From positions 1 to 14,839 of the forward strand of contig CAZKTO010000071.1 in assembly GCA_964555685.1 (NCBI GenBank): a DNA stretch of 14,839 bases, written 5' to 3'. The position numbers and the translations under genes were made by a program. A model generated the notes under the pieces. It ran no database searches, was not told the DNA's origin, and saw only the letters and a list, made by a program, of their open reading frames with translations. Source of the stretch: CAZKTO01 sp964555685 (GTDB lineage Bacteria; Chloroflexota; Dehalococcoidia; SHYB01). Positions 6,279-14,839 of this stretch are shown in pieces. How positions within the stretch are numbered: position 1 is the first letter of the stretch; each line of letters opens with the position of its first letter.

Positions 6279-6508
6279 CGGTCGCCGCGCATGCGGCGCA
6301 GCGCGTCCTCGCGGGGCCAGAAGATCGAGTCCTCGTCCAGGCCCAGCGGGTTCGACGCCTCGGGCGACGAGCCGATCAGACGCCGGCGCAGGAGCTCGCC
6401 CAGGCCGAAGGCCGCCGCGGCGCCGATGGCCGCCTTCAGCAGGAAGTCTCGCCGGGAGACCCCCGGCTGCTGCTGGGCGATGGCCTTGCTTGTGCTCTGC
6501 TTGCCCAT
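6275..6508 (-). CDS. Small Tat-signal protein, last gene of the ACIII operon
   Basis: A 77-aa protein that I do not recognise as a named family. A twin-arginine motif SRRDFLLK is at 18-25, followed by an Ala/Gly-rich hydrophobic stretch (26-40), RRR, and a polar, acidic tail of about 35 residues containing LDEDSIFWPRED. There are no cysteines and no heme motif. It is probably anchored or exported by the Tat route, with its tail outside the cytoplasm. It starts 16 bases after the actE stop codon, so it is almost certainly co-transcribed and may be a small structural subunit or assembly factor. A single-helix subunit of unknown sequence is known in some ACIII preparations, but equating it with this protein is inference. 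Its TAG stop shares a CTAG with the convergent crotonase stop. Confidence 0.75.
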   Translation of the reverse strand: MGKQSTSKAIAQQQPGVSRRDFLLKAAIGAAAAFGLGELLRRRLIGSSPEASNPLGLDEDSIFWPREDALRRMRGDR

Positions 6509-6524
6509 CGTCTCGTGACCTCGC

Positions 6525-7088
6525 CTACCGGCCCTGTGGTTGCGGGAGCGACCGCAGGTACTGGACGATGGCCCAGCGATCGCTCTCTTTGAGCATGTTC
6601 TTGAACGTGGGCATCACCAGGATGCCGTTCGTGACGATGGCGTAGATCTCGCCGTCGGAGCGGCCCTGGGTGCCCGCGGCCGTCAGGTTCGGCGGCCGGA
6701 GGTAGCCGTTCTCGACCAGGATCGCGCCGACAGCGCCGTCGCCGCTGGCCCTGGGGCCGTGGCACATGGCGCAGTTCACCCGGAAGAGCTCGGCCCCGCG
6801 GGCGACGACCTGCTGGCTCCTGGGGAGCGGGTTAGCCAGCCGCGCGGCGTTCTGCGCGTCCACGGGCGCCTCGCGGCCGGTGATGGGCACCGCGCCGGGG
6901 TACGGGTACTGTCGCGGCGGCTCCTGGATCCTGGTCGACTGCTGGTAGTGCTGCTCGGGGAAGAGCTCCACGGCGTAGGTCCCCTTGCTGCACCCGGCCA
7001 GCGCCAGGGCGGAAGCGGCGACGGCGGCCAGCCCGGCCATCAGCATGGCCCGCCGCCGCAGGAGCCGTCGCAGGTTCGTGAGCTTCAT
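6525..7088 (-). CDS. actE: ACIII monoheme cytochrome c lipoprotein ActE
   Basis: A 187-aa extracytoplasmic cytochrome c of the ACIII complex, probably the exit point for electrons. The N-terminal signal ends in a lipobox (LALAGC, Cys33), so it should be lipid-anchored. One heme motif CAMCH lies at 106-110, and Met159 in VMPTFKN is the likely sixth heme ligand. The region before the heme has the Pro-rich segment (PYPGAVPITGRE) common in ActE proteins. It follows actD by 49 bases and precedes the small Tat protein gene by 16. ATG 7088 is preceded by GGAG. It could also be described simply as a class I cytochrome c, but the position next to the DUF3341 (ActD) gene makes ActE the best call. Confidence 0.88.
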   Translation of the reverse strand: MKLTNLRRLLRRRAMLMAGLAAVAASALALAGCSKGTYAVELFPEQHYQQSTRIQEPPRQYPYPGAVPITGREAPVDAQNAARLANPLPRSQQVVARGAELFRVNCAMCHGPRASGDGAVGAILVENGYLRPPNLTAAGTQGRSDGEIYAIVTNGILVMPTFKNMLKESDRWAIVQYLRSLPQPQGR

Positions 7089-7137
7089 CGGTCTCCAGTC
7101 CTCGTCCGCAGGCGAGTCGTCCGCCGCGCCCGGCGTG

Positions 7138-7647
7138 CTACGCCTCGTGCTTCACGTCCTCGGCGCCCGACTGGCGCATGACGAGGTCCGCGGCGTTCGT
7201 GCGGTCCGCGGGGCAGTCCAGCGCGATGCCGATGTACCCCTCGGTGATGCGCGTATCGTAGAGGCCCATCTTGAGGCGCGGCAGCCGCGACTCGAAGAGG
7301 ACGCCGGCGATGGACATGATGATGGCGCCCAGCATGGTGCCCTCGTAGGCGATGATGGCCATGGGCGGGATGCCGAGGATGGGCTTGCCGCCGGTCACCT
7401 CCGGGTAGGCGACCTGGGTGCCGGTGGTGATGACCAGGGCCGAGGCCAGGCCCACGGCGGCGCCGAAGAAGGGGAAGGCGAAGAGCCGGTGCTTGGGCGT
7501 CTCCTCGCCGAAGGCGCCGTCCGGATACGGGCAGCCCGTCAGCACCTGAAAGTCGCGGGCGGTGAATCCGGCCTCTTTGAGCCGGTCCGTCGCCAGCGCG
7601 GCGTTATCGGCCGTCCGAAAGATGCCGAGGACCTGTCTTGTAGCCAT
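7138..7647 (-). CDS. actD: ACIII membrane subunit ActD (DUF3341)
   Basis: A 169-aa membrane subunit that is a hallmark of alternative complex III. It has a soluble, roughly ferredoxin-like N-terminal part (GIFRTADNAALATDRLKEAGF), two hydrophobic segments (about 56-78 and 92-118) and a C-terminal soluble part (GYIGIALDCPADRTNAADLV). The loop between the helices, YPEVTGGKPILGIPP, followed by AYEGTMLGA, matches the conserved DUF3341 pattern. It carries no cofactor motif; its role is structural. It begins 12 bases after the actC stop codon, so translation is probably coupled. Length and topology are normal for the family. Confidence 0.9.
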   Translation of the reverse strand: MATRQVLGIFRTADNAALATDRLKEAGFTARDFQVLTGCPYPDGAFGEETPKHRLFAFPFFGAAVGLASALVITTGTQVAYPEVTGGKPILGIPPMAIIAYEGTMLGAIIMSIAGVLFESRLPRLKMGLYDTRITEGYIGIALDCPADRTNAADLVMRQSGAEDVKHEA

Positions 7648-7659
7648 AGGGTCTCTCCC

Positions 7660-9054
7660 CTACTCCTCGCGTTTGACGGCGGGCACCATGACCTTGCCGA
7701 TCTTCATCTCGTCCTTGAGGACCTCCCCCTCCTTCACGTCGTAGATGGGGACCAGGGGGAAGAACTTGGCGAAGAGGAGCACCATCATCCCGACGAAGGC
7801 GAAGGAGCCGCCGATGAGCGCGATCTCCACGGCGCTCGGGTGATAGGTGCTCCAGTTGAACGTGGCCTCCTGCCGCCGGGCGAGTCCGGGCACGATGATC
7901 AGGAACCGCTCCAGCCACATGCCGATGTTGACGGAGATGGTGGTGATGAGCATCCACTTGAAGCTGCGCCGGACGTTCCGGAAGAGCCACAGGGGCACGG
8001 GGAAGAAGAAGGCGGCGATGAGGAAGACGATGAAGAGCACCGAGTACGGGTATTCGAACATCTGCATCCGGCGGTAGGCGAGCTCGGGGTTCTCCAGGGA
8101 CATCATCCCGAAGAGGACCTCCATGAGGAAGAAGTAGAACCAGGTGGTGGCGACGACGACGAGGAGCCGGCCCAGCGCGTCGATGTGGTTGGGCCGGATG
8201 TAGTCCTCCCATTTGAAGAGCCACCGCAGGATGATGAGCACCATGACCACCGCCGAGACGCCCGAGTGCACGGCGCCGATGACGAAGTAGGGGGCGAAGA
8301 TGGTCGAATGCCAGCCCTCCACGCCCTGGAGCGAGGCGAAGTCCCAGGACACGATGCTGTGCACGGAGACGAAGACGGGGAGGATGAGGGCCGAGAGGAG
8401 GAAGCCGGCGATGATCTGGAGCCTCCACTGCCTGGGGTAGCCACGCCAGCCCAGGGCGAGGACGCCGTAGACCTGGTGGGCCAGACCCTTGGTCCGGTCC
8501 CGGGCTACCGCGATGTCCGGCAGCAGGGCCACGTACACGAACAGGATGCTGGAGGTCAGGTAGGTCATGATGGCCGTGGGGTCCCAGACCAGCGGCGAGC
8601 GGACGTTGGGCCAGATGCCCCGGGCGAAGTCCCAGGGGAAGGCCCAGTAGAGGGTGCGCCAGGGCCGCCCGGTATCCAGGATAACCATGATCAGGGCCAT
8701 CATCAGGGAGAAGACGGTGACGATCTCGGCGGCGCGGGTGGCCGGGCGGCGCCACTCGGCCTGGGCGAGGCGCAGGATCGCCGAGAGCATGACGCCGGCA
8801 TGGCTGATGCCGACCCAAAAGACGAAGTTGACGATCAGGAAGCCCCACATGACCGGGCGGTTGAGGCCCATGACGCCCTGGCCCTGGTTGATCAGCCACC
8901 CGGCGGCGCTGGCGGCGCCGGCCACGATCAGGGCCAGAAAGATCAAGGCAACCCAGAACCGCAGCGGCGCGGCGAGGACGTTCCCCAGAAGGTCCCGGTT
9001 GATCTTCTGGTCGATCGTCTGAGGATTGTTCCCCAGGACGGCTCGGTCTTGCAT
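7660..9054 (-). CDS. actC: ACIII quinol-interacting membrane subunit ActC (NrfD/PsrC family)
   Basis: A 464-aa polytopic membrane protein of the NrfD/PsrC family, with about ten hydrophobic segments. It carries the ActC pattern NRPVMWGFLIVNFVFW-VGISHAG (65-87, including His85), then WRRPATRAAE (101-110), SVHSIVSWDFA (230-240), APYFVIGAVHSG (254-265) and the cytoplasmic tail FFPLVPIYDVKEG (431-443). In known ACIII structures, ActC is the membrane subunit next to the Fe-S protein and is the proposed site of quinol oxidation. It follows the other NrfD-type gene by 13 bases and precedes actD by 12. ATG 9054 is preceded by a purine-rich AAGGAAAG site. Confidence 0.9.
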   Translation of the reverse strand: MQDRAVLGNNPQTIDQKINRDLLGNVLAAPLRFWVALIFLALIVAGAASAAGWLINQGQGVMGLNRPVMWGFLIVNFVFWVGISHAGVMLSAILRLAQAEWRRPATRAAEIVTVFSLMMALIMVILDTGRPWRTLYWAFPWDFARGIWPNVRSPLVWDPTAIMTYLTSSILFVYVALLPDIAVARDRTKGLAHQVYGVLALGWRGYPRQWRLQIIAGFLLSALILPVFVSVHSIVSWDFASLQGVEGWHSTIFAPYFVIGAVHSGVSAVVMVLIILRWLFKWEDYIRPNHIDALGRLLVVVATTWFYFFLMEVLFGMMSLENPELAYRRMQMFEYPYSVLFIVFLIAAFFFPVPLWLFRNVRRSFKWMLITTISVNIGMWLERFLIIVPGLARRQEATFNWSTYHPSAVEIALIGGSFAFVGMMVLLFAKFFPLVPIYDVKEGEVLKDEMKIGKVMVPAVKREE

Positions 9055-9067
9055 GGCTTTCCTTCCG

Positions 9068-10514
9068 CTACTCCGGCTTGCCCATGACCATGATGGTCCG
9101 CTTGAGGAACGGCACGCGCTTCCGGTAGAGGAGCCCTTCGCCCACCTCCCAGATGGAGAGGGCCGGGATGAACTTGATGACGAGCATGAAGAGGAAGATC
9201 ACGCCCGCGATGCCGCCGATGATGATCATGTAGTCAGGGCCGTGAGGCCAGAGGGTGCCGGGGACGATATCCAGCTCCTTGGGATGGAGGCTTCCGAGGG
9301 CGTCTGGCCGGGCGTCGGCCACGGAGAAGGAGGCCACGTAGAGCCGGATGCGGTCGAAGAGGGTGCCGGCGAGGATGGAGAGGCCCACCAGCGCGGGTCC
9401 GGCGATGCTCCGCCTTACGAAGTTCCAGATGAGCAGCCCCAGGGGGACCCCGAAGTTGAGGATGACGGACAGGACGAAGGCCCAGCGGTACGGCTCGAAC
9501 ATGAGGAGGCGCAGGACGTTCTCCTCCACGGGCTGGCGGCCGTACCAGTAGACGATGAAGCCGGAGAACCAGAAGTACATCCACAGGAGCGAGAGGGCCA
9601 GCATGATCTTGCTCGCCGCCCAGAACTGGTCCACGTGGATGTAGTCCTTGAACCCACCCCACTTGTGGAGGATGAACAGCGCGACGAGGCAGATGGCCAC
9701 GGCGCTCTGGAGTCCGCTCAAGGCGTGGTAGGCGGGGAGGATCGCGTCCTTCCACCCGGGCACGAGCGCCTCGGCGAAGTCGGCTGGAATGAGCATGTGG
9801 ACGAAGACCACGAAGAGGAAGTAGAGCGCCCCCAGCACACGAATGCCCGCGACCTGCACCTGCCACTGGCGGGGCGTCCCGCGCCAGAACCCCGAGAGCC
9901 GCGCGGCCCAGCGCTGCCGCCAGCCGGTCCCGTGGTCGCGGATGGCGGCCAGGTCCGGGACGGCGCAGGCGTAGAGGAGCCCCAGCCCCAGCACGGCCAG
10001 GAAGACCACCGCCAGGAGGTCCGGCCAGAACGGCGTGTTGAACCAGTTGGACCAGGCGTGGTCGGGCTGGAACTCGAACCAGACGGAGCGCCGGCCCGTG
10101 GAGGTGGGGAGCAGCACGATGAGCGGGATGTACATGAGGGCGCTCAGCACGCCCACGACGGCGAAGATCTCCGAGACGCGGGTGATGGGACGGCGCCAGT
10201 GGCTGCGCGTCATGCGCTGGGTGATGGCCAGCACCGGAGCCGTGGCGCCCACGGTGAACACCCAGGCCGCCGTGGCCGCGAAGTAGGCCCAGGGCGAGAA
10301 CGCGTCGAACCCATCGGCAAGGCGGATGGCGAAGCCGGCGATGCCCAGGACAAAGAGCCCGCCGAAGAGCAGCAGCAGGAGCTTGTAGCGCCCGCTCACG
10401 GCGCTGCTCCTGGCCAGGACGTCCCGGGCGATCTCCCCGTGCGTCTGGGTGAGGACCTGCGGCTCGTAGTGGGCGTGGGAGCCGGCGGGGGCCTCGGTGT
10501 GGCCGCGGGCGATG

Positions 10515-10522
<8 letters not shown>
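9068..10522 (-). CDS. Second NrfD-family membrane subunit (ActC paralogue / ActF-like)
   Basis: A 484-aa polytopic membrane protein of the NrfD/PsrC family, here placed between actB2 and actC. It shares with ActC the WRRPITRVSEI segment (109-119), TPRQW (216-220), FVHMLIPADFA (240-250), the GFKDYI-H-D region near 290-298 and the C-terminal FIPALSIWEVGEG, so it looks like a paralogue. It lacks the GISHAG histidine: the matching stretch is VGATAP, two residues shorter. It may therefore fill the place of ActF, the second NrfD-type subunit, which in Rhodothermus-type operons comes last. The N-terminal 45 residues are polar and His-rich. Its ATG overlaps the end of actB2 in ATGAGTAG, an 8-base overlap that implies translational coupling. 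Confidence 0.85.
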
Positions 10523-11252
<730 letters not shown>

Positions 11253-11276
11253 AGCTGGACTCCCTGGCGCCGCCGC

Positions 11277-13538
11277 CTAGTCCTTCTTGGTGATCTGCAC
11301 GATCTTGTGATCGAAGTCGATAGGGAAGTAGGAGTTCTCGAACTTGGGGATGCGGATGCGCCGCCCGGCGGGCGTCATCTTGACCCGGGTGGCGGCCCAC
11401 GCCAGCGCTCCCGTCTCCGCCTCCGTCTGGGGGCTCACGGCCTTGAGGACGTTATCGCCGCGCCCCTCGGCGTAGCGGCCCAGGGCCCGGTGCCCCTGGC
11501 CCAGCGGCACGCCCAGCACCCAGGGCGGCGTGGCCGGGTTCGGGTAGACGGCGGCCTCGACGCGGCCCGTGGGCGATTCGATGGTGACGATGTCGCCCTC
11601 CCGCAGGCCCAGCCCCTCCGCCGTCTTCTTGTTGACCTCGACCCATGTGGTCCACGTGGCCGTCGTGAGGGGGTCCGGCGTCGCCTGGAGCCACGGCAGG
11701 TGGGCCCCGCGCCCGTCGCCGATGCCGATGCTCTCGAACGGCACCAGGTGATAGGGATAGGCCCCGGCGGCGCCGGCGAACTCGGCCTCGGCCCGGTCCA
11801 GCGGCAGCGGCTGGGGGCGCGGGGCGGCGGCGCTCACCTTGCCCTTGTCCTGCCACCCGCCCTGGCGGAGCAGATCGTTCCAGTAGGCCTCGAAGCTCGC
11901 GCCGGAGACGGAGCCCCGGCCCAGCTGCTGGAGCCGCTGCGCCCCTTCCCGGAGCACGTCCCGGAAGGTCTGCCACGGCAGGTCCCGCTCCATTCCCAGC
12001 TCTTGCGCCAGCACGAGGAGGAGGTCGCCAAAGCCCCGGCTCTCGTGGAACGGGTTCACCACCGGCTGTTGGAAGCCCAGGGCCTCATAGCCGGGGCCCG
12101 GGTCGGCGAAGCCATCGCCCCAGTCCTCCAGGCCCAGGTGGGTCGGCAGCACCAGGTCCGCCTGGTAGGTCGTGTCGTCCAGGAAGCTGGAGAGGCTGGC
12201 GATGAAGGGGACCTTCTGGACCGCGTCCGCCGCGCCGAGGGCGCCGGGCAGGTCGTGGACCAGGTCGGCGTTCCGGACGAGCAGCGCGTTCACCTGGCCG
12301 GCGCGCATGGCGTCGATGGCGCGGCGCATCTCGGCGAGGGGCGTCGCGCGGGCGGGCGCGAAGGGCGCATCACGGGTGAAGAGCGGCCCGCCGATGGGCG
12401 GCGGCGGATTGAAGATGACGCCGCCCGCCTTGCCGGCGTTCCCGGCGAGCAGGTTGAGGGCGTAGACGGCGGTGAGGTTGAAGAGGCCGTTGCTGGTGGC
12501 GCCCGCGGAGCCGCCGCCGATGGCGAGGGCCGGCTGATGATCGGCGGCGCTGAAGGCCCGGGCCACCTCCTCGATGCGCCTGGCGGGGATGCCCGTGGCC
12601 TCCGCGACGCGCTCTGGGCTGAAGGGCTCGAGGGCGGCGAGGCCGCGGCCGCCGGTGAGGGCCGCGAGGGCCTGGGCGTTGGCCCGGCCGTCCTTGACGA
12701 TCACGTAGGCGATGGCGAGGGCCAGCTTGCCCTCCTGGCCGGGGCGCACCGGGAGCCACTCGTCGGCGTTGGCGGCGGTGGTCGAGAAGCGCGAGTCGGC
12801 GGCGACGAAGGTGCCGCGCTTGGGGCCGCCCTGCCGGAAGTGGCCATACGCCCGCGAGTGCTGCACCTGGGAGACCCAGCCGCCCAGGAAGTCGGCGCCG
12901 AAGGAGAGCAGGTAGCGGGCGTTGGCGATATCGAAGAGCGGGATGAGGTCCTGGCCGTAGACGTGCTGGATGGCCCGGTGGAGCACCGTCTGGTCCAGGG
13001 GCTCGAAGGGAACATGGACAGCACCGAAGGACGAGGCGAAGCGGACGGTGAGGCCGCCCAGGTGGCCGCTCAGCGGCTCCGTGACCAGGAGGACCCGCGA
13101 GGCGCCGGCGCCCCGGTTCTCCTTGAGCTTGGCGACGAGGGTGTTCAGCGCCTCGTCCCAGGAGATCTCCTGGAAGCTGCCGGAGCCGCGGGCGCCCGCC
13201 GCCTTCATGGGCCGCCGGACCCGGTCCGGATGGTAGAGGGCTTGGACGCCGGCCTGGCCGCGGGCGCAGAGCCTCCCGGCATTCACCGGGTGCAGCGGGT
13301 TCCCCTCGATCTTCTTGGCCCGGCCCTCGATGACGCGCACGATGGTGCCGCAGCCCGAGCCGCACTCGCGGCACAGCGTGGCATACCAGTTATCGATGCC
13401 GGTGGCCAGGTCCTCGGGAAGCCGGGACGGGCTCTGGGCCAGGTACTCGCGGACCGCCGGCCGGCAGGCGGCGATGACCGCCGCCCCGGCGACGGAGCCG
13501 CCGGCCAGCTTGAGGAGCTCTCTTCTCGTCAGACCCAT
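11277..13538 (-). CDS. actB: ACIII molybdopterin-oxidoreductase-like subunit ActB1
   Basis: A 753-aa protein with the fold of molybdopterin oxidoreductases. A Tat motif TRRELLK starts at residue 4 and the signal ends in IAAC (Cys25), so it is probably a Tat-exported lipoprotein. Next comes a complete N-terminal Fe-S motif, C56/C59/C63/C91 (C-x2-C-x3-C-x27-C). No cysteine occurs after residue 91, and no Mo-ligating Cys is seen in the expected region, so catalysis at Mo is unlikely. The C-terminal part (VPFESIGIGDGRGAHLPWLQ, EVNKKTAEGLGLREGDIVTI) is a molybdopterin-dinucleotide-binding-like domain. In structurally studied ACIII enzymes this domain carries no cofactor, so the retained Cys motif is unusual. 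Gene order and tight spacing (15 bases from actA) support ActB1. Confidence 0.9.
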   Translation of the reverse strand: MGLTRRELLKLAGGSVAGAAVIAACRPAVREYLAQSPSRLPEDLATGIDNWYATLCRECGSGCGTIVRVIEGRAKKIEGNPLHPVNAGRLCARGQAGVQALYHPDRVRRPMKAAGARGSGSFQEISWDEALNTLVAKLKENRGAGASRVLLVTEPLSGHLGGLTVRFASSFGAVHVPFEPLDQTVLHRAIQHVYGQDLIPLFDIANARYLLSFGADFLGGWVSQVQHSRAYGHFRQGGPKRGTFVAADSRFSTTAANADEWLPVRPGQEGKLALAIAYVIVKDGRANAQALAALTGGRGLAALEPFSPERVAEATGIPARRIEEVARAFSAADHQPALAIGGGSAGATSNGLFNLTAVYALNLLAGNAGKAGGVIFNPPPPIGGPLFTRDAPFAPARATPLAEMRRAIDAMRAGQVNALLVRNADLVHDLPGALGAADAVQKVPFIASLSSFLDDTTYQADLVLPTHLGLEDWGDGFADPGPGYEALGFQQPVVNPFHESRGFGDLLLVLAQELGMERDLPWQTFRDVLREGAQRLQQLGRGSVSGASFEAYWNDLLRQGGWQDKGKVSAAAPRPQPLPLDRAEAEFAGAAGAYPYHLVPFESIGIGDGRGAHLPWLQATPDPLTTATWTTWVEVNKKTAEGLGLREGDIVTIESPTGRVEAAVYPNPATPPWVLGVPLGQGHRALGRYAEGRGDNVLKAVSPQTEAETGALAWAATRVKMTPAGRRIRIPKFENSYFPIDFDHKIVQITKKD

Positions 13539-13553
13539 GAGCGATCCCGCTCC

Positions 13554-14186
13554 CTAGTAGTGACAGGCGGCGCAGTCCGTGGGCGGCGGCTTGCGCTGGC
13601 CCGTCTCGACCGCCTGGCGGATGGCCGCCTCCGCCTCTTCCGTCAGATAGCGCAGATAGCCGCCCCGGTGGCAGTCGACGCAGTCGCGCATCTTCAAGTT
13701 CCGGACCTGCTTGGCGATGCCCATGGAGCCGACATCGCCGTGGCAGATGGAGCAGGTCTGCGAGGGCGCCACCTCGTTCTGCTCCGAGAAGTAGCGGACG
13801 TGGACGTCATGGACGAACTGGACGTGGTCCGGCAGGCGGTGGACCCGCACCCAGTTGATGGGCTCGCCCTTTTCGAAGGCGGAGAGGACCTTGGAGACCT
13901 CCGGCGAGTCCGGCTTGATCACCTGGTGACAGAAGTAGCACTGCTGGACGGCCGGCAGGGTGGCCGCCTCCGTGTCGGCGACGGCCCGGTGGCAGAACTG
14001 ACAGTCGATCTGGGCCTTCTGGACGTGGACGCTGTGGGGGAACTGGACCGGCTGCGTCGCCTCCGCCTGGAAGGGTCCGAAGGGGAGGCTCCACCAGGAC
14101 TTCAAGATCAGCACCGCCGTGAAGATCACGCCGGCGAAGAAGAGCCCCCCGAAGGTGAGGAGGCCGATCTTGACCCTTCTGCTCAA
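13554..14186 (-). CDS. actA: ACIII pentaheme cytochrome c ActA
   Basis: A 210-aa membrane-anchored multiheme cytochrome. One N-terminal hydrophobic helix (about 7-29) is followed by five CxxCH motifs: CQFCH (62-66), CYFCH (83-87), CSICH (145-149), CVDCH (169-173) and CAACH (205-209). The last ends one residue before the C-terminus. Extra histidines (H51, H54, H116, H121, H126, H129) are available as sixth ligands. Five hemes and this length match ActA of alternative complex III, which relays electrons outside the membrane. The start is a TTG at 14186, supported by GAGGG six bases upstream. It is the second gene of the operon, 57 bases after the small membrane protein. Confidence 0.93.
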   Translation of the reverse strand: MSRRVKIGLLTFGGLFFAGVIFTAVLILKSWWSLPFGPFQAEATQPVQFPHSVHVQKAQIDCQFCHRAVADTEAATLPAVQQCYFCHQVIKPDSPEVSKVLSAFEKGEPINWVRVHRLPDHVQFVHDVHVRYFSEQNEVAPSQTCSICHGDVGSMGIAKQVRNLKMRDCVDCHRGGYLRYLTEEAEAAIRQAVETGQRKPPPTDCAACHY

Positions 14187-14243
14187 CCGTTCCCTCTGCT
14201 TTCAGCGCGTGGTCCGGCGCCGGGCGCGGGCCCGCCTGCGGCG

Positions 14244-14606
14244 CTAGATCAGGCTGCGGGGCCAGAATTGGTGGAGCTCTTGGGAGCTGTTCACCATGAT
14301 GGTGATGAAGTACGCGGCGCAGGCCAGCAAGAGGAAGGACATGACGTAGAGGGGGAGCCGGAGCTTGCGCGCGCGCTCCCGCAGGCCGTCCGGCACGTGG
14401 CCCGAGTCCAGGAGCGAGGGGATGATGGCGTGGGCCAGGAGCATGTGGGCGGCGAAGAAGAAGGCGAAGATGAGGATCATCCACATCCAGCGAAGGATGA
14501 GGCTCGTGGCGCGCCAGTCGACGTGGTTCAGCGGCTCGGGGTCCTGCACCTGCAGAAGGACGCTCACCGCCTGCCAGTCCACATGGCTCAGGGAATCGGG
14601 ACCCAT
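14244..14606 (-). CDS. Small two-helix membrane protein with HVDW repeat, first gene of the ACIII operon
   Basis: A 120-aa protein that I do not recognise. Its N-terminus contains a 14-residue imperfect repeat with a 20-residue period: LSHVDWQAVSVLLQ (6-19) and LNHVDWRATSLILR (26-39), identical at 8 of 14 positions. Two hydrophobic helices follow, about 36-66 (with His54 and His59) and about 84-106. The tail ends in WPRSLI. The ATG at 14606 was chosen because GAGG lies six bases upstream and because the promoter at 14690-14718 places earlier in-frame starts (GTG 14702, ATG 14687) at or before the transcript start. Position as first gene of the operon suggests a subunit or assembly factor of the complex; no function is established. 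Confidence 0.75.
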   Translation of the reverse strand: MGPDSLSHVDWQAVSVLLQVQDPEPLNHVDWRATSLILRWMWMILIFAFFFAAHMLLAHAIIPSLLDSGHVPDGLRERARKLRLPLYVMSFLLLACAAYFITIMVNSSQELHQFWPRSLI

Positions 14607-14689
14607 CGATCGCCTCGCCGCCGGCGGTCTCCCCTCCCCCGGCTGCCGGAGTGCGACAACGCTGGGAGCGCCGGACGATTCGGCCATTG

Positions 14690-14718
14690 AGAATACATTC
14701 ACAATCCTGGCGTGTCAA
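14690..14718 (-). promoter_or_regulatory. Sigma-70-like promoter of the ACIII operon
   Basis: On the minus strand: a perfect TTGACA (14718-14713), 17-base spacer, TATTCT (14695-14690, 4/6 match). The predicted transcript start is near 14683, giving a leader of about 75 bases before the first gene. It is the strongest promoter match in the window and the only one seen ahead of the nine-gene operon. Confidence 0.7.
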
Positions 14719-14803
14719 GAGGAAAACGGGCCGGAGACCCCATGCTGCGACCGCCCTTCGCGATGCGGGCCGCACGCCGCCGATGCAGGGTCGTTCGGTT
14801 GTC

Positions 14804-14838
14804 CTGGGAACCCTTTCTTGACAGAAAGGTGTTCCCAG
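14804..14838. repeat. Long hairpin at the right window edge
   Basis: CTGGGAAC-CCTTTCT (14804-14818) pairs with AGAAAGG-T-GTTCCCAG (14823-14838): 15 base pairs with one bulged base and a TGAC loop. It could be a terminator of a gene beyond the right edge, or one end of a repeat. The window ends one base later, so any following T-run on the plus strand cannot be seen. Nothing else is recognised at 14719-14803. Confidence 0.6.
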
Positions 14839-14839
14839 A

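Noticed and set aside
6283..6298. Small GC hairpin near the end of the Tat-protein gene as a terminator
   Set aside because: Six-base stem inside coding sequence with no T-run on either strand.
6985..9087. A 700-residue open frame on the plus strand opposite actC, actD and actE
   Set aside because: Same antisense effect; the translation is dominated by His, Asp, Glu and Gly without a domain pattern.
11277..13538. ActB1 as an active molybdenum oxidoreductase (formate dehydrogenase or polysulfide reductase)
   Set aside because: No Cys or other clear Mo ligand after residue 91, and the neighbouring pentaheme ActA, DUF3341 ActD and ActE genes define an ACIII operon.

Overview
The window is a GC-rich stretch of bacterial chromosome. 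It shows no rRNA, tRNA, CRISPR array, transposase or phage gene. The high GC content, the alternative complex III (ACIII) operon, the acyl-CoA genes and the many intergenic palindromic repeats suggest an uncultivated soil or subsurface lineage. Rokubacteria/Methylomirabilota or a GC-rich Chloroflexota-like group are possible; this is a low-confidence inference from gene content, not a phylogenetic result.

Left part (1-6278): short metabolic and regulatory units in both orientations. They are a LuxR-type regulator with a degenerate receiver-like domain (+); an SDR oxidoreductase and an isomerase-like crotonase, both (-) and probably one operon; a flavin reductase-family protein (+) divergent from the crotonase; a sulfur-assimilation pair, APS reductase (cysH) and APS kinase (cysC), both (-), with an intrinsic terminator after cysC; and a second crotonase (+) whose leader carries a duplicated ribosome-binding region around a palindrome. 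The gaps at 3334-3628, 4181-4343 and 5055-5486 are filled mainly by palindromic, REP/MITE-like repeats.

Right part (6275-14718): one long (-) strand operon for an ACIII-type quinol:electron-acceptor oxidoreductase, behind a good sigma-70-like promoter at 14690-14718. In transcription order the genes are: a small two-helix membrane protein with an internal HVDW repeat, pentaheme ActA, the molybdopterin-oxidoreductase-like ActB1, the ferredoxin-like ActB2 (separate genes here), an NrfD-family membrane subunit (ActC/ActF-like), ActC, ActD, the monoheme lipoprotein ActE, and a 77-residue Tat-signal protein. The spacing is tight, with an 8-base overlap between actB2 and the first NrfD gene. The last gene ends on a CTAG shared with the stop codon of the convergent crotonase.

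Expected function, from what is known of ACIII: quinol is oxidised in the NrfD-type membrane subunits, and electrons pass over Fe-S clusters and c-type hemes to a terminal oxidase or soluble carrier. No oxidase gene is in the window. The most interesting points are in this operon: ActB1 keeps a complete four-Cys Fe-S motif that characterised ACIII enzymes are thought to lack, ActB2 has Thr and Asp in place of two cluster cysteines, and two unrecognised small proteins bracket the complex.
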